52,922 bases of DNA from Acidobacteriota bacterium (GCA_003222675.1 QHWT01000099.1:1-52922); one strand, 5' to 3'. Counted from the first letter of the stretch, positions 26,146-35,869 are shown. Program-made: numbers and translations. Notes: a model not told the origin generated them from the sequence alone.

Positions 26146-26988
26146 ATGGGACGACTGCTGCGGCGAGTGCTGCTGGCCATCGGCATGGGGTGCATCGTTC
26201 TGTACTGCGCGGCGGTCGCGTGGCTGATGTGGCACGAGTCCGCCATCGTGTTCGCCGCGCCGCGCGAGCTCGGCGCACGGCGGCCGGCCGCGCCGTTCGA
26301 GCAGATCGAGCTCCCTCGCGACGACCAGGCGCGCCAGTTCGCGTGGGCCATGCGGTCACGCGCGGACGGAGACACGCGGCCCTGGATCCTGTATCTGCAT
26401 GGCAACAGCAGCACCATCGCGCACCGGATGAACATCGTCCACTACGAGCACTTCCGGGCGCTTGGCCTGAACATGTTCGCGCCCGAGTATCGTGGCTTCG
26501 CTGGGCTCGACGGCGTGCCGACAGAGCGCAGCCTCGACGTCGACGCGCGGGTCGCGTACGATTACGTGCGCTCGACGCTCCACGTGCCGCCAGAGCGGGT
26601 CATTATTTATGGCTGGTCGCTCGGCTCGGCGGTCGCAGTCGATTTGGCATCGCACGTCGACGAATCCGCGCTCATCCTCGAGGGTGCGCCCGCCTCTCTC
26701 GTCGCCGTCGGCCAGCGACTCTATCCGTTCATGCCGATCGGGCTCGTGATGCGAAACCCGTTCGAATCGATCACGAAAATCAGGGACGTGGACTCGCCGG
26801 TGCTGTTCCTGCACAGTCGAGAGGACGAGGTTATCCCGTTCGAGGAGGGAAGACGTCTGTACGACGCCGCGCAACCGCCGAAGACGTTCGTAGAAGTGCG
26901 CGGCGGCCACGTGTACGCCAGCGAGCGCGACCCACAGTTCTTTCCCGCCATTCGCGAGTTCCTCTCGACCAGGCACTTGCTCCCCTAG
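26146..26988 (+). CDS. Membrane-anchored alpha/beta hydrolase (BEM46/ABHD13-like)
   Basis: An N-terminal signal anchor (LLAIGMGCIVLYCAAVAWLMW) is followed by an alpha/beta-hydrolase fold: oxyanion region LYLHGNSS, nucleophile elbow GWSLGS, acid in HSREDEVIP and His in GGHVYASE, so the triad is complete. The layout and the 280-residue length fit the BEM46/ABHD13-like group of serine hydrolases; the substrate is unknown. The catalytic domain should face the periplasm. The gene is monocistronic, divergent from the AAA+ receiver gene. Confidence 0.88.
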   Translation: MGRLLRRVLLAIGMGCIVLYCAAVAWLMWHESAIVFAAPRELGARRPAAPFEQIELPRDDQARQFAWAMRSRADGDTRPWILYLHGNSSTIAHRMNIVHYEHFRALGLNMFAPEYRGFAGLDGVPTERSLDVDARVAYDYVRSTLHVPPERVIIYGWSLGSAVAVDLASHVDESALILEGAPASLVAVGQRLYPFMPIGLVMRNPFESITKIRDVDSPVLFLHSREDEVIPFEEGRRLYDAAQPPKTFVEVRGGHVYASERDPQFFPAIREFLSTRHLLP

Positions 26989-27138
26989 CGCCCGGATCGG
27001 ATCTGGACGCGGTACGCCGGATCCGAGAGGCGAGCCAATGGATTGCCGGCACGGAGAACCACGGGCGCCGCATCCGCATTGAAAACGATCCCGCCCGGAT
27101 GCCGATCTCTTTAAGGATTCAGCCCTACAATCAAGTCG

Positions 27139-29799
27139 ATGTCGGCTGACGATCCGTTCCGGCCCCTGCGCGACGACGTGCGGATGCTCGGCGAGTTGCT
27201 GGGGGAGACGCTGCGGCTTCGCGGCGGCGACGGGTTGTTCGACACGGTGGAACGCGTGCGCGCGCTCGCCAAGCGCGACGCCCACGCGCTGCCCGATGTT
27301 CTCCGTCAGATGCCCGTGCAGTCGGCGGTGCCGGTGGCGCGCGCGTTCTCGCACTTCCTGACGCTCGCCAACATCGCCGAACAGCACCATCGGATCCGGC
27401 GGCGCCGTCATTACCTGCGCAAGGGATCCCCGGGACCGCAGCCCGGATCGTGTGACGAGGCGTTCGCGCGGCTGCTCGGCGGCGGGGTCAGCGCCGATGC
27501 GCTGTATCAGGCGGTCACGAGTCTCAGGATCGAGCTCGTGCTCACCGCGCATCCAACCGAGATCACGCGCCGCACGCTCGTGCACAAGCAGCTGTGCATC
27601 GCGGACGCGCTGGCGCAACAGGACCGGCCGGATCTGACCACACCGGAGCGCGACCGCATCATGGAGGATCTCCGGCGCGAGATCATGGCGGTCTGGGGAA
27701 CAGAGGACGTCCGCCCGCGGAAGCCGACGCCGCATCAGGAAATCGCCAGTGGGCTCTTGATCTTCGAGCAGACGGTTTGGGACGCGCTGCCCCGGTTCCT
27801 GCGCACGCTGGACGCGGCGCTGCGGCGCGCGACAGGCCGTCGGCTCCCCATCGACGCAACGCCGATCGTCTTCGGATCGTGGATTGGCGGCGATCGTGAC
27901 GGCAACCCGCTGATCACGCCGGACGTCACGCGCTATGCGTGCATGCGGGCCCGCGAGGTCGCGGCGCGGCTGTACCGTCGCGAGATCGACGCACTGCGGC
28001 TCGAGCTGTCGATGACGGATGCGAGTCCCGAACTGCGGGCGCGTGCCGGCAGCGCGCGCGAGCCGTATCGCGCCGTCCTGCGAGAATTACGCGACGCGAT
28101 TCCCCGATCACCGAAGGCTGTCCCCTTTTCGGACGACAAAAGCGGGCTGTCCCCTTTTTTGGTGGCGACGCTGCAGCTGTGTCATCGGTCCCTCGTCGAG
28201 ACCGGGCAGGCGATTGTTGCCGAAGGACGCCTGACGGATCTCCTCCGGCGGATTGCGGCGTTCGGAGACACACTCGTCCGCCTCGACATCCGTCAACACG
28301 CGAAGCGGCACGCGGCGGCGCTCGATGCCGTCACGCGCGCGCTGGGCGCCGGTTCCTATGCGAAATGGTCGGAGCCGCAGCGGCAGGAATTTCTGCGCCG
28401 CAGCCTGCGTGAAGCCATTGCGATTCCCAAGGATGCCGCAGCCACGACCGATGCCGAGGTGCGCGAGGTGTTCGACACCTTCCGCACGATTGCCAGCCTG
28501 CCGCCGGATGCGCTTGGCGCCTACGTGATCTCGATGGCCGAGCAACCCTCGGACGTGCTCGCGGTGCAATACCTCCAGCGCCACTTCGGCTCCTCGCTGC
28601 GCAGCGTCCCACTCTTTGAAGAAGTCGATACGCTCCATCGCGCCGGCGAGATCGTGCGCGATCTGTTTGCGATTCCGGAGTACCTGACCGGCGCGCCGTC
28701 AGCGCTCGACGCCGTCTCCGCTCGTTCTGCGCTTCGGCGTGGCAAGCAGGAGGTGATGATTGGCTACTCCGATTCGGCAAAGGATGGAGGACGGCTCGCC
28801 GCGAACTGGGAACTCTACAAAGCGCAAGAAGCCGTGGTGTCCGCGTGCCGCGATGCGAATGTCGACCTGACCCTGTTTCACGGGCGCGGCGGCAGCATCG
28901 GACGCGGCGGCGGCCCCACCTATCTCGCGCTGCAGTCGCAACCGCCCGCGTCGGTGGATGGTCGGCTGCGCGTGACGGTCCAGGGAGAGATGATCCAGTC
29001 GCAATTCGGGTTGCCTGATATCGCGCTGCGGACGCTGGAGGTCTACACGACCGCCACGCTCGAAGCGACATTGAGCGTTCCCCCTCCCGTGCCGCAGCAG
29101 TGGAGCGAGGCGATGGATCGACTCGCCGCGACGGCGCACGGCGTCTATCGCGAGGTCGTCTACGACGATCCGCGCTTCGTGGGGTACTTCCGGAGCGCCA
29201 CGCCGGAGGTCGAGCTCGGCGCCGTGCCGATCGGCAGCCGTCCGGCGCACCGCGCGAAGGCGGCGGACACCGATCTCGGTGTCGAGTCGCTCCGCGCCAT
29301 TCCCTGGGTGTTTGCGTGGACGCAGACGCGGCTGCTGCTGCCGTCGTGGCTTGGCACCGGCGAGGCGCTGTCCGCCGCGATCGATCGCGGCGAGCTCGAC
29401 GTGCTTCGTGCCATGTACCGCGGGTGGGCGTTCTTCGGATCGACGCTGAAGCTGATCGAGATGGCGATCGCCGAAGCGGAACCGCGGATCGCCGCCGAAT
29501 ACGACCGGCAACTGGTGCCGGACGCGCTGCGCGCGCTGGGCGAAGACCTCCGCCGCCGCCTCGACGCGGCGGCGAAAAGCGTCCTCCGCGTCGTCGACGC
29601 GCCGCGGCTCCTCGAGCACAATGCGGTGCTGCGACGCTCGATCGGGGTGCGCAATCCCTACGTCGATCCGATCAATCTCGTGCAGATAGAAGTGCTGCGC
29701 CGGCTGCGCAGCGCCGGCGACGAGGCGGATCAGGAGCTCTGGCGCGCGTTCATGGTGACGGTGAACGGCATCGCCGCGGGCATGCGGACCGTCGGCTGA
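27139..29799 (+). CDS. ppc: Phosphoenolpyruvate carboxylase
   Basis: Carboxylates PEP to oxaloacetate, replenishing the TCA cycle. 886 residues, near the bacterial norm. Catalytic landmarks are present: VLTAHPTE with His138, YSDSAKD with Lys548, FHGRGGSIGRGG, FRSATPEVELG.VPIGSRPA, and the C-terminal NGIAAGMRTVG. Between YRAVLRELRDAI and LQLCHRSLVETG (about residues 318-350) the sequence reads SPKAVPFSDDKSGLSPF, which is encoded by two copies of a 14-bp direct repeat (28116-28160) and does not look like a normal PEPC. The region is usually a variable helix-rich connector, so activity may survive. The next gene, arfB, starts 12 bases after the stop. Confidence 0.95.
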   Translation: MSADDPFRPLRDDVRMLGELLGETLRLRGGDGLFDTVERVRALAKRDAHALPDVLRQMPVQSAVPVARAFSHFLTLANIAEQHHRIRRRRHYLRKGSPGPQPGSCDEAFARLLGGGVSADALYQAVTSLRIELVLTAHPTEITRRTLVHKQLCIADALAQQDRPDLTTPERDRIMEDLRREIMAVWGTEDVRPRKPTPHQEIASGLLIFEQTVWDALPRFLRTLDAALRRATGRRLPIDATPIVFGSWIGGDRDGNPLITPDVTRYACMRAREVAARLYRREIDALRLELSMTDASPELRARAGSAREPYRAVLRELRDAIPRSPKAVPFSDDKSGLSPFLVATLQLCHRSLVETGQAIVAEGRLTDLLRRIAAFGDTLVRLDIRQHAKRHAAALDAVTRALGAGSYAKWSEPQRQEFLRRSLREAIAIPKDAAATTDAEVREVFDTFRTIASLPPDALGAYVISMAEQPSDVLAVQYLQRHFGSSLRSVPLFEEVDTLHRAGEIVRDLFAIPEYLTGAPSALDAVSARSALRRGKQEVMIGYSDSAKDGGRLAANWELYKAQEAVVSACRDANVDLTLFHGRGGSIGRGGGPTYLALQSQPPASVDGRLRVTVQGEMIQSQFGLPDIALRTLEVYTTATLEATLSVPPPVPQQWSEAMDRLAATAHGVYREVVYDDPRFVGYFRSATPEVELGAVPIGSRPAHRAKAADTDLGVESLRAIPWVFAWTQTRLLLPSWLGTGEALSAAIDRGELDVLRAMYRGWAFFGSTLKLIEMAIAEAEPRIAAEYDRQLVPDALRALGEDLRRRLDAAAKSVLRVVDAPRLLEHNAVLRRSIGVRNPYVDPINLVQIEVLRRLRSAGDEADQELWRAFMVTVNGIAAGMRTVG
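28116..28160. repeat. Direct-repeat / hairpin element inside ppc
   Basis: GGCTGTCCCCTTTT occurs at 28116-28129 and again at 28145-28158, 29 bases apart. The right half also reads AAAAGCGGGCTGTCCCCTTTT-like with AAAAG/CTTTT ends, so it can form a hairpin. It is AT-richer than its surroundings and has no counterpart in the conserved part of the protein. It looks like an inserted repeat unit that kept the frame. Confidence 0.6.
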
Positions 29800-29811
29800 A
29801 CGGTTCGACGA

Positions 29812-30237
29812 ATGGGACTGCAGGTGACGGCGGCGCTGGCGATCGACGAGACGGAACTGCGGGAGCGCTTCGTCCGCGCGTCCGGACCCGGCGGACAGAA
29901 CGTCAACAAAGTCGCGACCGCTGTTGAACTGCGCTTCGACGCAGCCCGATCGCCCGCGATTGCCGCGTCCGTCTTCGCGCGCCTGCGAACGCTCGCGGGC
30001 AGCCGCATGACCGACGACGGCGTGATCGTCATCGACGCGCGGTCGTTCCGCACGCAGGCGCAGAACCGCGAAGACGCGCGCCTGCGTCTGGCGGATCTGA
30101 TCCGGCGGGCGCTCGTCGCGCCGAAGCGGCGTCGCAAGACAAAGCCGACGACCGCATCAAAACAGCGGCGACTCGAGACCAAGCGTCGCCGCTCGCAAAC
30201 CAAGCACCTCAGGGGCCGTTCGCCCGGTGAGGAGTGA
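29812..30237 (+). CDS. arfB: Alternative ribosome-rescue factor / peptidyl-tRNA hydrolase ArfB
   Basis: A 141-residue class I release-factor-like protein with SGPGGQNVNKV, the GGQ motif that hydrolyses peptidyl-tRNA, in the N-terminal domain, and a long Lys/Arg-rich C-terminal tail (RRRKTKPTTASKQRRLETKRRR) that in ArfB enters the empty mRNA channel of a stalled ribosome. No codon-recognition domain. Length and tail fit ArfB (YaeJ). It follows ppc by 12 bases and is probably co-transcribed. A palindromic element begins right after the stop codon. Confidence 0.92.
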   Translation: MGLQVTAALAIDETELRERFVRASGPGGQNVNKVATAVELRFDAARSPAIAASVFARLRTLAGSRMTDDGVIVIDARSFRTQAQNREDARLRLADLIRRALVAPKRRRKTKPTTASKQRRLETKRRRSQTKHLRGRSPGEE

Positions 30238-30238
30238 T

Positions 30239-30262
30239 CTTCCGCCTAAAGGCGGAAGCCAC
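30239..30262. repeat. Palindromic element, short form
   Basis: CTTCCGCCT-AA-AGGCGGAAG followed by CCAC, one base after the arfB stop. The same 24-bp form is at 44178-44201 and a 57-bp form with the same arms is found twice inside lhr. As an RNA hairpin it could act as a terminator or stabiliser for the ppc-arfB transcript. Confidence 0.85.
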
Positions 30263-30286
30263 ACGAATTGCCAGCCGCGGGTCGCA

Positions 30287-30328
30287 CCCCCGGACCTCGG
30301 ACCCCGCGCCTCGGCCCTCGGTCTACGG
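30287..30328. repeat. Heptad repeat, ACCTCGG type, six units
   Basis: Six 7-bp units in register (consensus CCTCGG plus one base); the last contains the stop codon (30323-30325) of the minus-strand alcohol dehydrogenase. Together with the palindrome at 30239 it fills the convergent gap. Confidence 0.85.
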
Positions 30329-31492
30329 ATGCATCACCACCTTCAGGCAATCGTCCCGCTTGTGCAGGAACTTGTCGTATCCCTCCGGAGCGTCGTCGAG
30401 GCTCATCTCGTGCGTGATGATGAAGCTCGGATCGATCTCGCCGTCTTCGATCCGCTGCAGCAACGGCCGCATGTAGCGGTGCACGTGGCATTGCCCGCTC
30501 CGGATCGTCAGTGAGCGATTGACCACGGCGCCGATCGGGAACTTGTCCATGAATCCGCCGTACACGCCGGCAATCGACACGGTGCCGCCGTTGCGGACGC
30601 ACATGATCGCTTCGCGCACGACCACAGCCCGCTCGGTCTCCATCCTCAGGTTGGTTTTGATCTTGTCGTACAGATGCCACGCGTTGGCGGCGTGCGCTTC
30701 CATGCCGACGGCATCGATGCACGCGTCCGCGCCGCGCCCGCCCGTCATCTCCTTGATCGCCTCGTAGACGTGCGTGTCCTCGTAATTGATCGTCTCCGCG
30801 CCGCCGCGGTCGCGCGCGATACGCATGCGGTAATCGAACCGATCGATTGCAATTACGCGCTCGGCGCCCAGCATGTATGCGCTCTTGATCGCGAACTGAC
30901 CGACGGGCCCGCAGCCCCACACCGCGACGACATCGCCCGGCTGGATGTTCGCCTGGTCTGCCGCCATGTAACCGGTCGGAAAAATGTCCGAGAGGAACAG
31001 CACCTGCTGATCGGTGAGGTGCTCAGGGATCTTCAATGGTCCGACGTCGGCGAACGGCACGCGCGCGTACTCGGCCTGTCCTCCGGCGTATCCACCGAGC
31101 ATGTGCGAGTAGCCGAAGATGCCGCAGGGCGAATATCCCCACATCTGCTCGGCCATCCACGCGTTCGGATTCGAATTCTCGCAGAGCGAGTACAGCTCGC
31201 TCTGGCACATGTTGCAACGCCCGCACGCAATCGGAAACGGCACGACGACGCGATCGCCAATGCGGAGGTTCTTGACATCCGGGCCGGTCTCGACGACTTC
31301 GCCCATGAACTCGTGACCGATGACGTCCCCCTTCTGCATCGTCGGAATGAATCCGTCGAGAAGGTGAAGATCCGAACCGCAGATCGCGGTGCTCGTGACG
31401 CGCACGATTGCGTCGTGCGCGTTGATCACCTTCGGCTCGGGCACGTCCCGTACTTCGACGCGCCCCGTTCCCATCCAGCAGGTGGCTTTCAT
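30323..31492 (-). CDS. Zinc-dependent alcohol dehydrogenase, formaldehyde-dehydrogenase-like
   Basis: A 389-residue medium-chain dehydrogenase: catalytic zinc motif CGSDLHLLDG and GHEFMGEV, structural zinc cysteines in CGRCNMCQSELYSLCE, and NAD-binding VWGCGPVGQFAIKSA. The TSTAICGSDLH and FPTGYMAADQA segments fit the glutathione-independent formaldehyde dehydrogenase-like branch often annotated simply as zinc alcohol dehydrogenase. The ATG at 31492 overlaps the stop of the upstream SRPBCC gene (ATGA), so the two are coupled; the 113-codon upward extension of the ORF is the neighbour read out of frame and was discarded. Confidence 0.93.
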   Translation of the reverse strand: MKATCWMGTGRVEVRDVPEPKVINAHDAIVRVTSTAICGSDLHLLDGFIPTMQKGDVIGHEFMGEVVETGPDVKNLRIGDRVVVPFPIACGRCNMCQSELYSLCENSNPNAWMAEQMWGYSPCGIFGYSHMLGGYAGGQAEYARVPFADVGPLKIPEHLTDQQVLFLSDIFPTGYMAADQANIQPGDVVAVWGCGPVGQFAIKSAYMLGAERVIAIDRFDYRMRIARDRGGAETINYEDTHVYEAIKEMTGGRGADACIDAVGMEAHAANAWHLYDKIKTNLRMETERAVVVREAIMCVRNGGTVSIAGVYGGFMDKFPIGAVVNRSLTIRSGQCHVHRYMRPLLQRIEDGEIDPSFIITHEMSLDDAPEGYDKFLHKRDDCLKVVMHP

Positions 31493-32418
31493 CGTCTTCC
31501 TCCTGCCGCGCGCGATTCGCCATGGCCCGCCGGCTGCGGGCTGCGCGAGCTGACGGAGCTGGTCGGGATTTCGCCCGTTTCGAGTAGTTGTTTCAGACGC
31601 CGGAGATCTTCCTGGATCGCTTGTTCCGGCGATTGACCGATCGCCTTCACGAGCATGTTGGCCGCGCGACCTCCCGGAGGCGCGTACTCGAGCAGCACGC
31701 GCAACTCGGTGCCGCGATTGCCCGGCGCGCGATCGAATCGCACGGTTCCGCGGTTCTCGATCTGTGATCCGGGGAGCGAGCGCCAGGAGACGCTGCGGTT
31801 CGGCGCGTCCTCGATCATCTCCGCTTCCCATACCACCTTGAATCCACCCGGTCCGCGGGCCGTCCAGCGCGATCGGTTATTGCCGAGAAGCTCGACCGAT
31901 TCGAGGTGCGTCATGAAACGCGGCAGGTTGTCGAGCTTCCGCCAGAAGCCATACACCTCCTCTCGCGATCGATTGATCGTGAACGTCTTCGATACACGCA
32001 CCGTGTTGTCTTTGCGCTTGTCCTGCCGGAGCGAATCCGCCGAGCCGGAGCCGAGCTGCCGCGCGGCGACGATGTCGGCCACCATCACGCCAGCAACCGA
32101 CGCAAGACCGAATGCAACCCTGCCTCTGCGGGCTTCCGTGTCCGGACGTTGAAGCGTAGCCGCGAGCGACGACAGGTCGACGACATCGCCCGCGACGCGC
32201 GCCCATAGCCACCTCGCGTCGGGCTGCGACAGGATCGCGACCCCGTTCGCGATTTCCCGCGCACCGTACCCGCGAATCAGCGCGCGCGTGCGAGTGCCAT
32301 CTTCGATACCGACCAGCTGCGCGACTGACTGCGGTGATGCGATTTCAGCCAGGCCAAGCCCGATGCTGAACCATCCGAGGCCTCTGGCCAGTCCCTCGCC
32401 ACGTGTCTGCTGTTCCAT
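31489..32418 (-). CDS. SRPBCC (START/polyketide-cyclase fold) protein with membrane-like N-terminus
   Basis: About 309 residues. The N-terminal half (GLARGLGWFSIGLGLAEIASP, REIANGVAILSQPD, RVAFGLASVAGVMVADIVAA) contains several hydrophobic helices. The C-terminal half is an SRPBCC domain (VSKTFTINRSREEVYGFWRKLDNLPRFM, ending in LRRLKQLLETGEI), a ligand-binding cup. I chose MEQQTRGEG at 32418, which has a GGGAG Shine-Dalgarno about 7 bases upstream. Coupled to the zinc alcohol dehydrogenase by an ATGA overlap; this pairing is common in soil bacteria and suggests a joint stress or lipid/aldehyde role, not established. Confidence 0.85.
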   Translation of the reverse strand: MEQQTRGEGLARGLGWFSIGLGLAEIASPQSVAQLVGIEDGTRTRALIRGYGAREIANGVAILSQPDARWLWARVAGDVVDLSSLAATLQRPDTEARRGRVAFGLASVAGVMVADIVAARQLGSGSADSLRQDKRKDNTVRVSKTFTINRSREEVYGFWRKLDNLPRFMTHLESVELLGNNRSRWTARGPGGFKVVWEAEMIEDAPNRSVSWRSLPGSQIENRGTVRFDRAPGNRGTELRVLLEYAPPGGRAANMLVKAIGQSPEQAIQEDLRRLKQLLETGEIPTSSVSSRSPQPAGHGESRAAGGRR

Positions 32419-32561
32419 GTGCACTCCCTGATGAGTTCTCGCGTCGCGTGTGAACTGCATTGAATGAGGCGTCAGAAGTGCAATGGCGGTTCCATCGCGC
32501 AAGCGCAAGGAGGTTCCTCCCGAGCGAGGCTTCCAGTTAGAATTACAGGCTCGTCTTAGGT

Positions 32562-35003
32562 ATGCGCATCGTCCCTATCAAGCTCCAGCGGGCGCTTCGT
32601 CGCCTGGCGCGCGCGCCGCTGTTCACGTCCGTCGCGATCGCGACGCTCGCGCTCGGCATCGGCGCGAACACCGCGATCTTCAGCGTCGTTCGCGGCATTC
32701 TCCTCAAGCCGCTGCCGTTCGCGGACGCCGATCGGCTCGTTGGTGTGTGGCACACGGCGACGGGATTGAACATTCCGCTGGTCAACATGTCTCCCGCCTT
32801 CTACTTCACCTACCGTGAGGAAGGGCGCGCCTTCGAAGACATCGGCCTGTGGGACGACACCTCGGTGTCGGTGACGGGAGTCGGCGAACCCGAACGTGTG
32901 CAGGCGCTGCAGGTAACCGATGGGACGCTCTCGCTGCTGAAGATCGAACCGGCGCTGGGTCGCCGCTTCACGAGCGACGATGACTCGCGGCGCACGCCCG
33001 AACGCGTGATGCTGATGTACGGCTACTGGTGGCGCAAGTTCGGCGGCGACCCGATGGTGATCGGACGGCTCGTCACGATCGAGGGCCGGCCGCGCGAGAT
33101 CATCGGCGTCCTCCCGCCGCGCTTCACCTTCCTGAACAGCAACCCGCAGATCGTGCTGCCGTTCCGGTTCAATCGCGCCGAGGTCTTCGTCGGCAACTTC
33201 AGCTTCCAGGCGATCGCACGGCTCAAGCCCGGTGTGACGCTCGAGCAGGCAAATGCGGACGTCGCCCGCATGATTCCGATCGCGATGGAGCGCTTTCCGC
33301 TGCCGCCCGGATTCAGCAAGGACATGACGCGGGATATTCACTTTGGGCCGAACGTGCGTCCGCTGTCGGAGGACGTGATCGGCGACGTCGGCCGCGTGCT
33401 CTGGGTCCTCTTCGGCACGGTCGGGATCGTTCTCTTGATCGCGTGCGCGAACGTAGCCAATCTCTTCCTCGTGCGTGCCGAGGGACGACAGCAGGAGCTG
33501 TCGATTCACGCCGCGCTCGGCGCGAGCTGGCACCGTATCGCGTGGGAATTGCTGTCCGAGAGCGTGCTTCTGGGCCTGGTCGGCGGCGGCGTCGGCTTGT
33601 TGCTCGCAGCCATCGGAGTCCAGGGACTGGTGGCCACGGCGCCTGACGGGCTGCCGCGGATCAACGACATCGCCATCGATCCTCCGGTTCTCCTGTTCAC
33701 GCTCCTGGTGTCGGTGATCGCCGGTCTGTTGTTCGGGCTGCTCCCGGTCGCGAAGTTCGCGACGCCCCACCTGGCGTACGTGCTCAAACAGGGAGGACGC
33801 GCATCGAGCGCCGGCCGCGAACGGCACCGCGCGCGCAACACGCTCGTCGTCGCAGAAATCGCGCTCGCGGTCGTGCTGCTCGTCGCGTCGGGTCTCATGA
33901 TTCGGACGTTCCAGGCGCTACGGCACGTGGAGCCTGGCTTCACGAACCCGTCGCAGGTGCTGACGCTGCGCGTGTCGATTCCGGCGTCGCTCATGCCGGA
34001 CGCGGAACGGACCGCGCGAACGCACGAGCAGATCATGCACAGCATCGAGCGCATACCCGGCGTGGTGTCGGTGGGGCTGACCTCCTCCATTACGATGGAC
34101 GGCTACGACAGCAGCGACCCCATCTTCGTCGAGGACTTCCCGCTGCCGGGCGAAAGGCTGCCGCCGTTACGCCGCATGAAGTGGATTGGCGAAAACTATT
34201 TCAAGACGATGGGCAATCGCGTGGTTGCCGGGAGGACGATCACCTGGAACGACATCTATACGCAGGCGCCGGTCGTGATGGTGAGCGAGAACTTCGCGCG
34301 GGAATATTGGAAGGATCCATCCGTATCGATCGGACGACGGATCCGCAACAGCCCCAAGGATCCCTGGCGGACGATCGTCGGCGTAGCGGGCGACGAGCGC
34401 GATGATGGCGCCGCGAAGCCGGCCCCGACGATCATTTACTGGCCGCTGATGATCAGGAGCTTCTGGAGCGATCCGGTCCACGTGCACCGGACGCTCGCCT
34501 ACGCCGTTCGCACCGAGCGGGCGAAATCACCGACGCTGTTAAAGGAAATCCAGCAGGCCGCCTGGTCCGTCAATGGCAGCGTGCCCGTGGCGAACGTGCG
34601 CACGCTACAGCAGATCCAGGCGGAATCGATGGCGCAGACCTCGTTTGCGCTCGTCATGCTCGGCATTGCGGCGAGCGTCGCGCTCCTGGCTTACGTGGCG
34701 ACGCAGCGGACGCGCAAAATCGGTATCCGCATCGCGCTCGGCGCGGCGCAGTGGGACGTCAGCGGATTGTTCTTGAGGCACGGTCTTGCGCTCGCCGTGG
34801 CGGGGATTGCGATCGGGATGGTCGTTGCCGCGGGCGCGACTCGGGTGATGTCGGCCTTGCTCTTCGGAGTGAGCGCACTCGACCCCCTCACCTACATTGC
34901 CGTTGCGATCGGCCTGGCCGCAACCGCTCTGCTGGCGAGTTACCTGCCGGCTCAGCGCGCCTCTCGCGTCGATCCCGCGGAGGCGCTCAGAGCGGAGGCG
35001 TAG
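32562..35003 (+). CDS. ADOP-type MacB/FtsX permease 3
   Basis: Intact 813-residue permease with duplicated MacB-core and FtsX modules: first helix [21 protein letters not shown], periplasmic core, FtsX block with [20 protein letters not shown], second core ([17 protein letters not shown]), and last FtsX block ([18 protein letters not shown]) ending [16 protein letters not shown]. Shares family and layout with the permeases at 14801-17283 and 20359-22812 but is clearly a different paralogue. No ABC ATPase or PadR gene is adjacent. It diverges from the SRPBCC operon across a 143-base gap. Confidence 0.92.
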   Translation: MRIVPIKLQRALRRLARAPLFTSVAIATLALGIGANTAIFSVVRGILLKPLPFADADRLVGVWHTATGLNIPLVNMSPAFYFTYREEGRAFEDIGLWDDTSVSVTGVGEPERVQALQVTDGTLSLLKIEPALGRRFTSDDDSRRTPERVMLMYGYWWRKFGGDPMVIGRLVTIEGRPREIIGVLPPRFTFLNSNPQIVLPFRFNRAEVFVGNFSFQAIARLKPGVTLEQANADVARMIPIAMERFPLPPGFSKDMTRDIHFGPNVRPLSEDVIGDVGRVLWVLFGTVGIVLLIACANVANLFLVRAEGRQQELSIHAALGASWHRIAWELLSESVLLGLVGGGVGLLLAAIGVQGLVATAPDGLPRINDIAIDPPVLLFTLLVSVIAGLLFGLLPVAKFATPHLAYVLKQGGRASSAGRERHRARNTLVVAEIALAVVLLVASGLMIRTFQALRHVEPGFTNPSQVLTLRVSIPASLMPDAERTARTHEQIMHSIERIPGVVSVGLTSSITMDGYDSSDPIFVEDFPLPGERLPPLRRMKWIGENYFKTMGNRVVAGRTITWNDIYTQAPVVMVSENFAREYWKDPSVSIGRRIRNSPKDPWRTIVGVAGDERDDGAAKPAPTIIYWPLMIRSFWSDPVHVHRTLAYAVRTERAKSPTLLKEIQQAAWSVNGSVPVANVRTLQQIQAESMAQTSFALVMLGIAASVALLAYVATQRTRKIGIRIALGAAQWDVSGLFLRHGLALAVAGIAIGMVVAAGATRVMSALLFGVSALDPLTYIAVAIGLAATALLASYLPAQRASRVDPAEALRAEA

Positions 35004-35019
35004 AGCTGGAGAAAGCTGG

Positions 35020-35057
35020 AAGACGGAAAGGAGACGCCCTGTTCTGTCTTCCGTCTT
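35020..35057. terminator. Bidirectional terminator-like inverted repeat
   Basis: AAGACGGAA (35020-35028) pairs with TTCCGTCTT (35049-35057), just after the permease stop and before the stop of the convergent cupredoxin gene (35064). Suitable for ending both transcripts; no long T tract. Confidence 0.55.
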
Positions 35058-35063
35058 TCTGAG

Positions 35064-35486
35064 CTATCCGCAGTAGCCCGTGCAGGGAGGCGGCTCTGGC
35101 GTCGCGTTGCCGTTGAAGCTGCCGACCATGCTGGGGTGATTCCCGCAGTGATAGCTCTTCGCAGTGCCGATCGTGATCGGCGCGCTCGAGGCGCCGGGCG
35201 CGATATCGCCGGTCGTCGCTGTATTGTCGTCGAGCGTCGGGCGATGCATGACGACGTCGTTGTTCTTGAAAACAACAACCTGACCGGCACTCACGGTCGC
35301 CGGATTGGGGTCGAACGAGAGCTTGCCGTTCACCCCTTTGATGTTGATGGTTACGACGTTGCTGCTGCCGGAGCCGCCGCCCGAGGGGCTCGTCGGAGCC
35401 GATCCCCCGCCGCCCCCGCCGCAACCGATGGTCGCAAGCGCGCCCGCAAACGTAAACGCCAGCGCCAGCGTTCCGCCTTTTCGCAT
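35064..35486 (-). CDS. Cupredoxin-domain lipoprotein
   Basis: 140 residues. Lipoprotein signal with a lipobox ending at Cys22 (ALATIGC), then a Gly/Ser-rich linker and a small blue-copper fold. Copper ligands look complete: His81 in DVVMHRP, Cys114 and His117 in YHCGNHPSM, and Met120. This pattern fits plastocyanin/amicyanin-like single-domain cupredoxins that carry electrons in the periplasm. A short Cys-containing tail (PPPCTGYCG) follows. No partner oxidase is nearby. Confidence 0.9.
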   Translation of the reverse strand: MRKGGTLALAFTFAGALATIGCGGGGGGSAPTSPSGGGSGSSNVVTINIKGVNGKLSFDPNPATVSAGQVVVFKNNDVVMHRPTLDDNTATTGDIAPGASSAPITIGTAKSYHCGNHPSMVGSFNGNATPEPPPCTGYCG

Positions 35487-35636
35487 TGCTAGCCTCCCAA
35501 TGTGTCGGAATCGTCCGGGTCTCGACAGGGCAAAGGCGATACCAGACCGCGGGAAAAGAATTGGCCTGTTTTTGTGAATGTGCGCGCTCAGCGTTACGCG
35601 CCCGGTAAACGATTTACGTCCGGCGCCGTCGCCGTG

Positions 35637-35725
35637 GACTCAGGCTTCATGACTCAAGACTCAGGTCGGCTCAAGGCCTAAGTCGGTTTAAGACATGGGT
35701 AACGATGAGCCATGAGCCATGAGTC
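35637..35725. repeat. Heptad repeats, GACTCAN and ATGAGCC types
   Basis: Left group GACTCAG, GCTTCAT, GACTCAA, GACTCAG (35637-35664) and right group ATGAGCC, ATGAGCC, ATGAGTC (35705-35725), partly complementary to each other. They lie in a 569-base gap without an intact gene (35487-36055). The rest of that gap holds only the FN3-like remnant listed next. Confidence 0.75.
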
Positions 35726-35728
35726 GAT

Positions 35729-35869
35729 TTCAAGTCCGAAGTTCCAGACCGGTCCGGACTTCGTCTCGTTCGCCATCGTCTTGCTGACGATGCGCCAGTA
35801 ATCCGTGGTTCCGCGCGCCAGGGCCAGGAGGGAATAGGTGGCCGTGATATTCGGGCTGACCGGCACGTC
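35729..35869 (-). pseudogene. Possible remnant of an FN3-domain protein
   Basis: The minus-strand reading SPNITATYSLLALARGTTDYWRIVSK followed by TKSGPVWNFG looks like the last strands of a fibronectin type III domain (typical YYWRVVA...SGPVWSF). There is no credible start and the frame runs into heptad repeat sequence. Probably the decayed 3' piece of a secreted protein gene. A chance open frame is possible, since the region is short. Confidence 0.4.

Noticed and set aside
31493-31831. N-terminal extension of the alcohol dehydrogenase
   Set aside because: It is the SRPBCC gene read in the wrong frame; the family start MKATCW at 31492 overlaps the upstream stop as ATGA.
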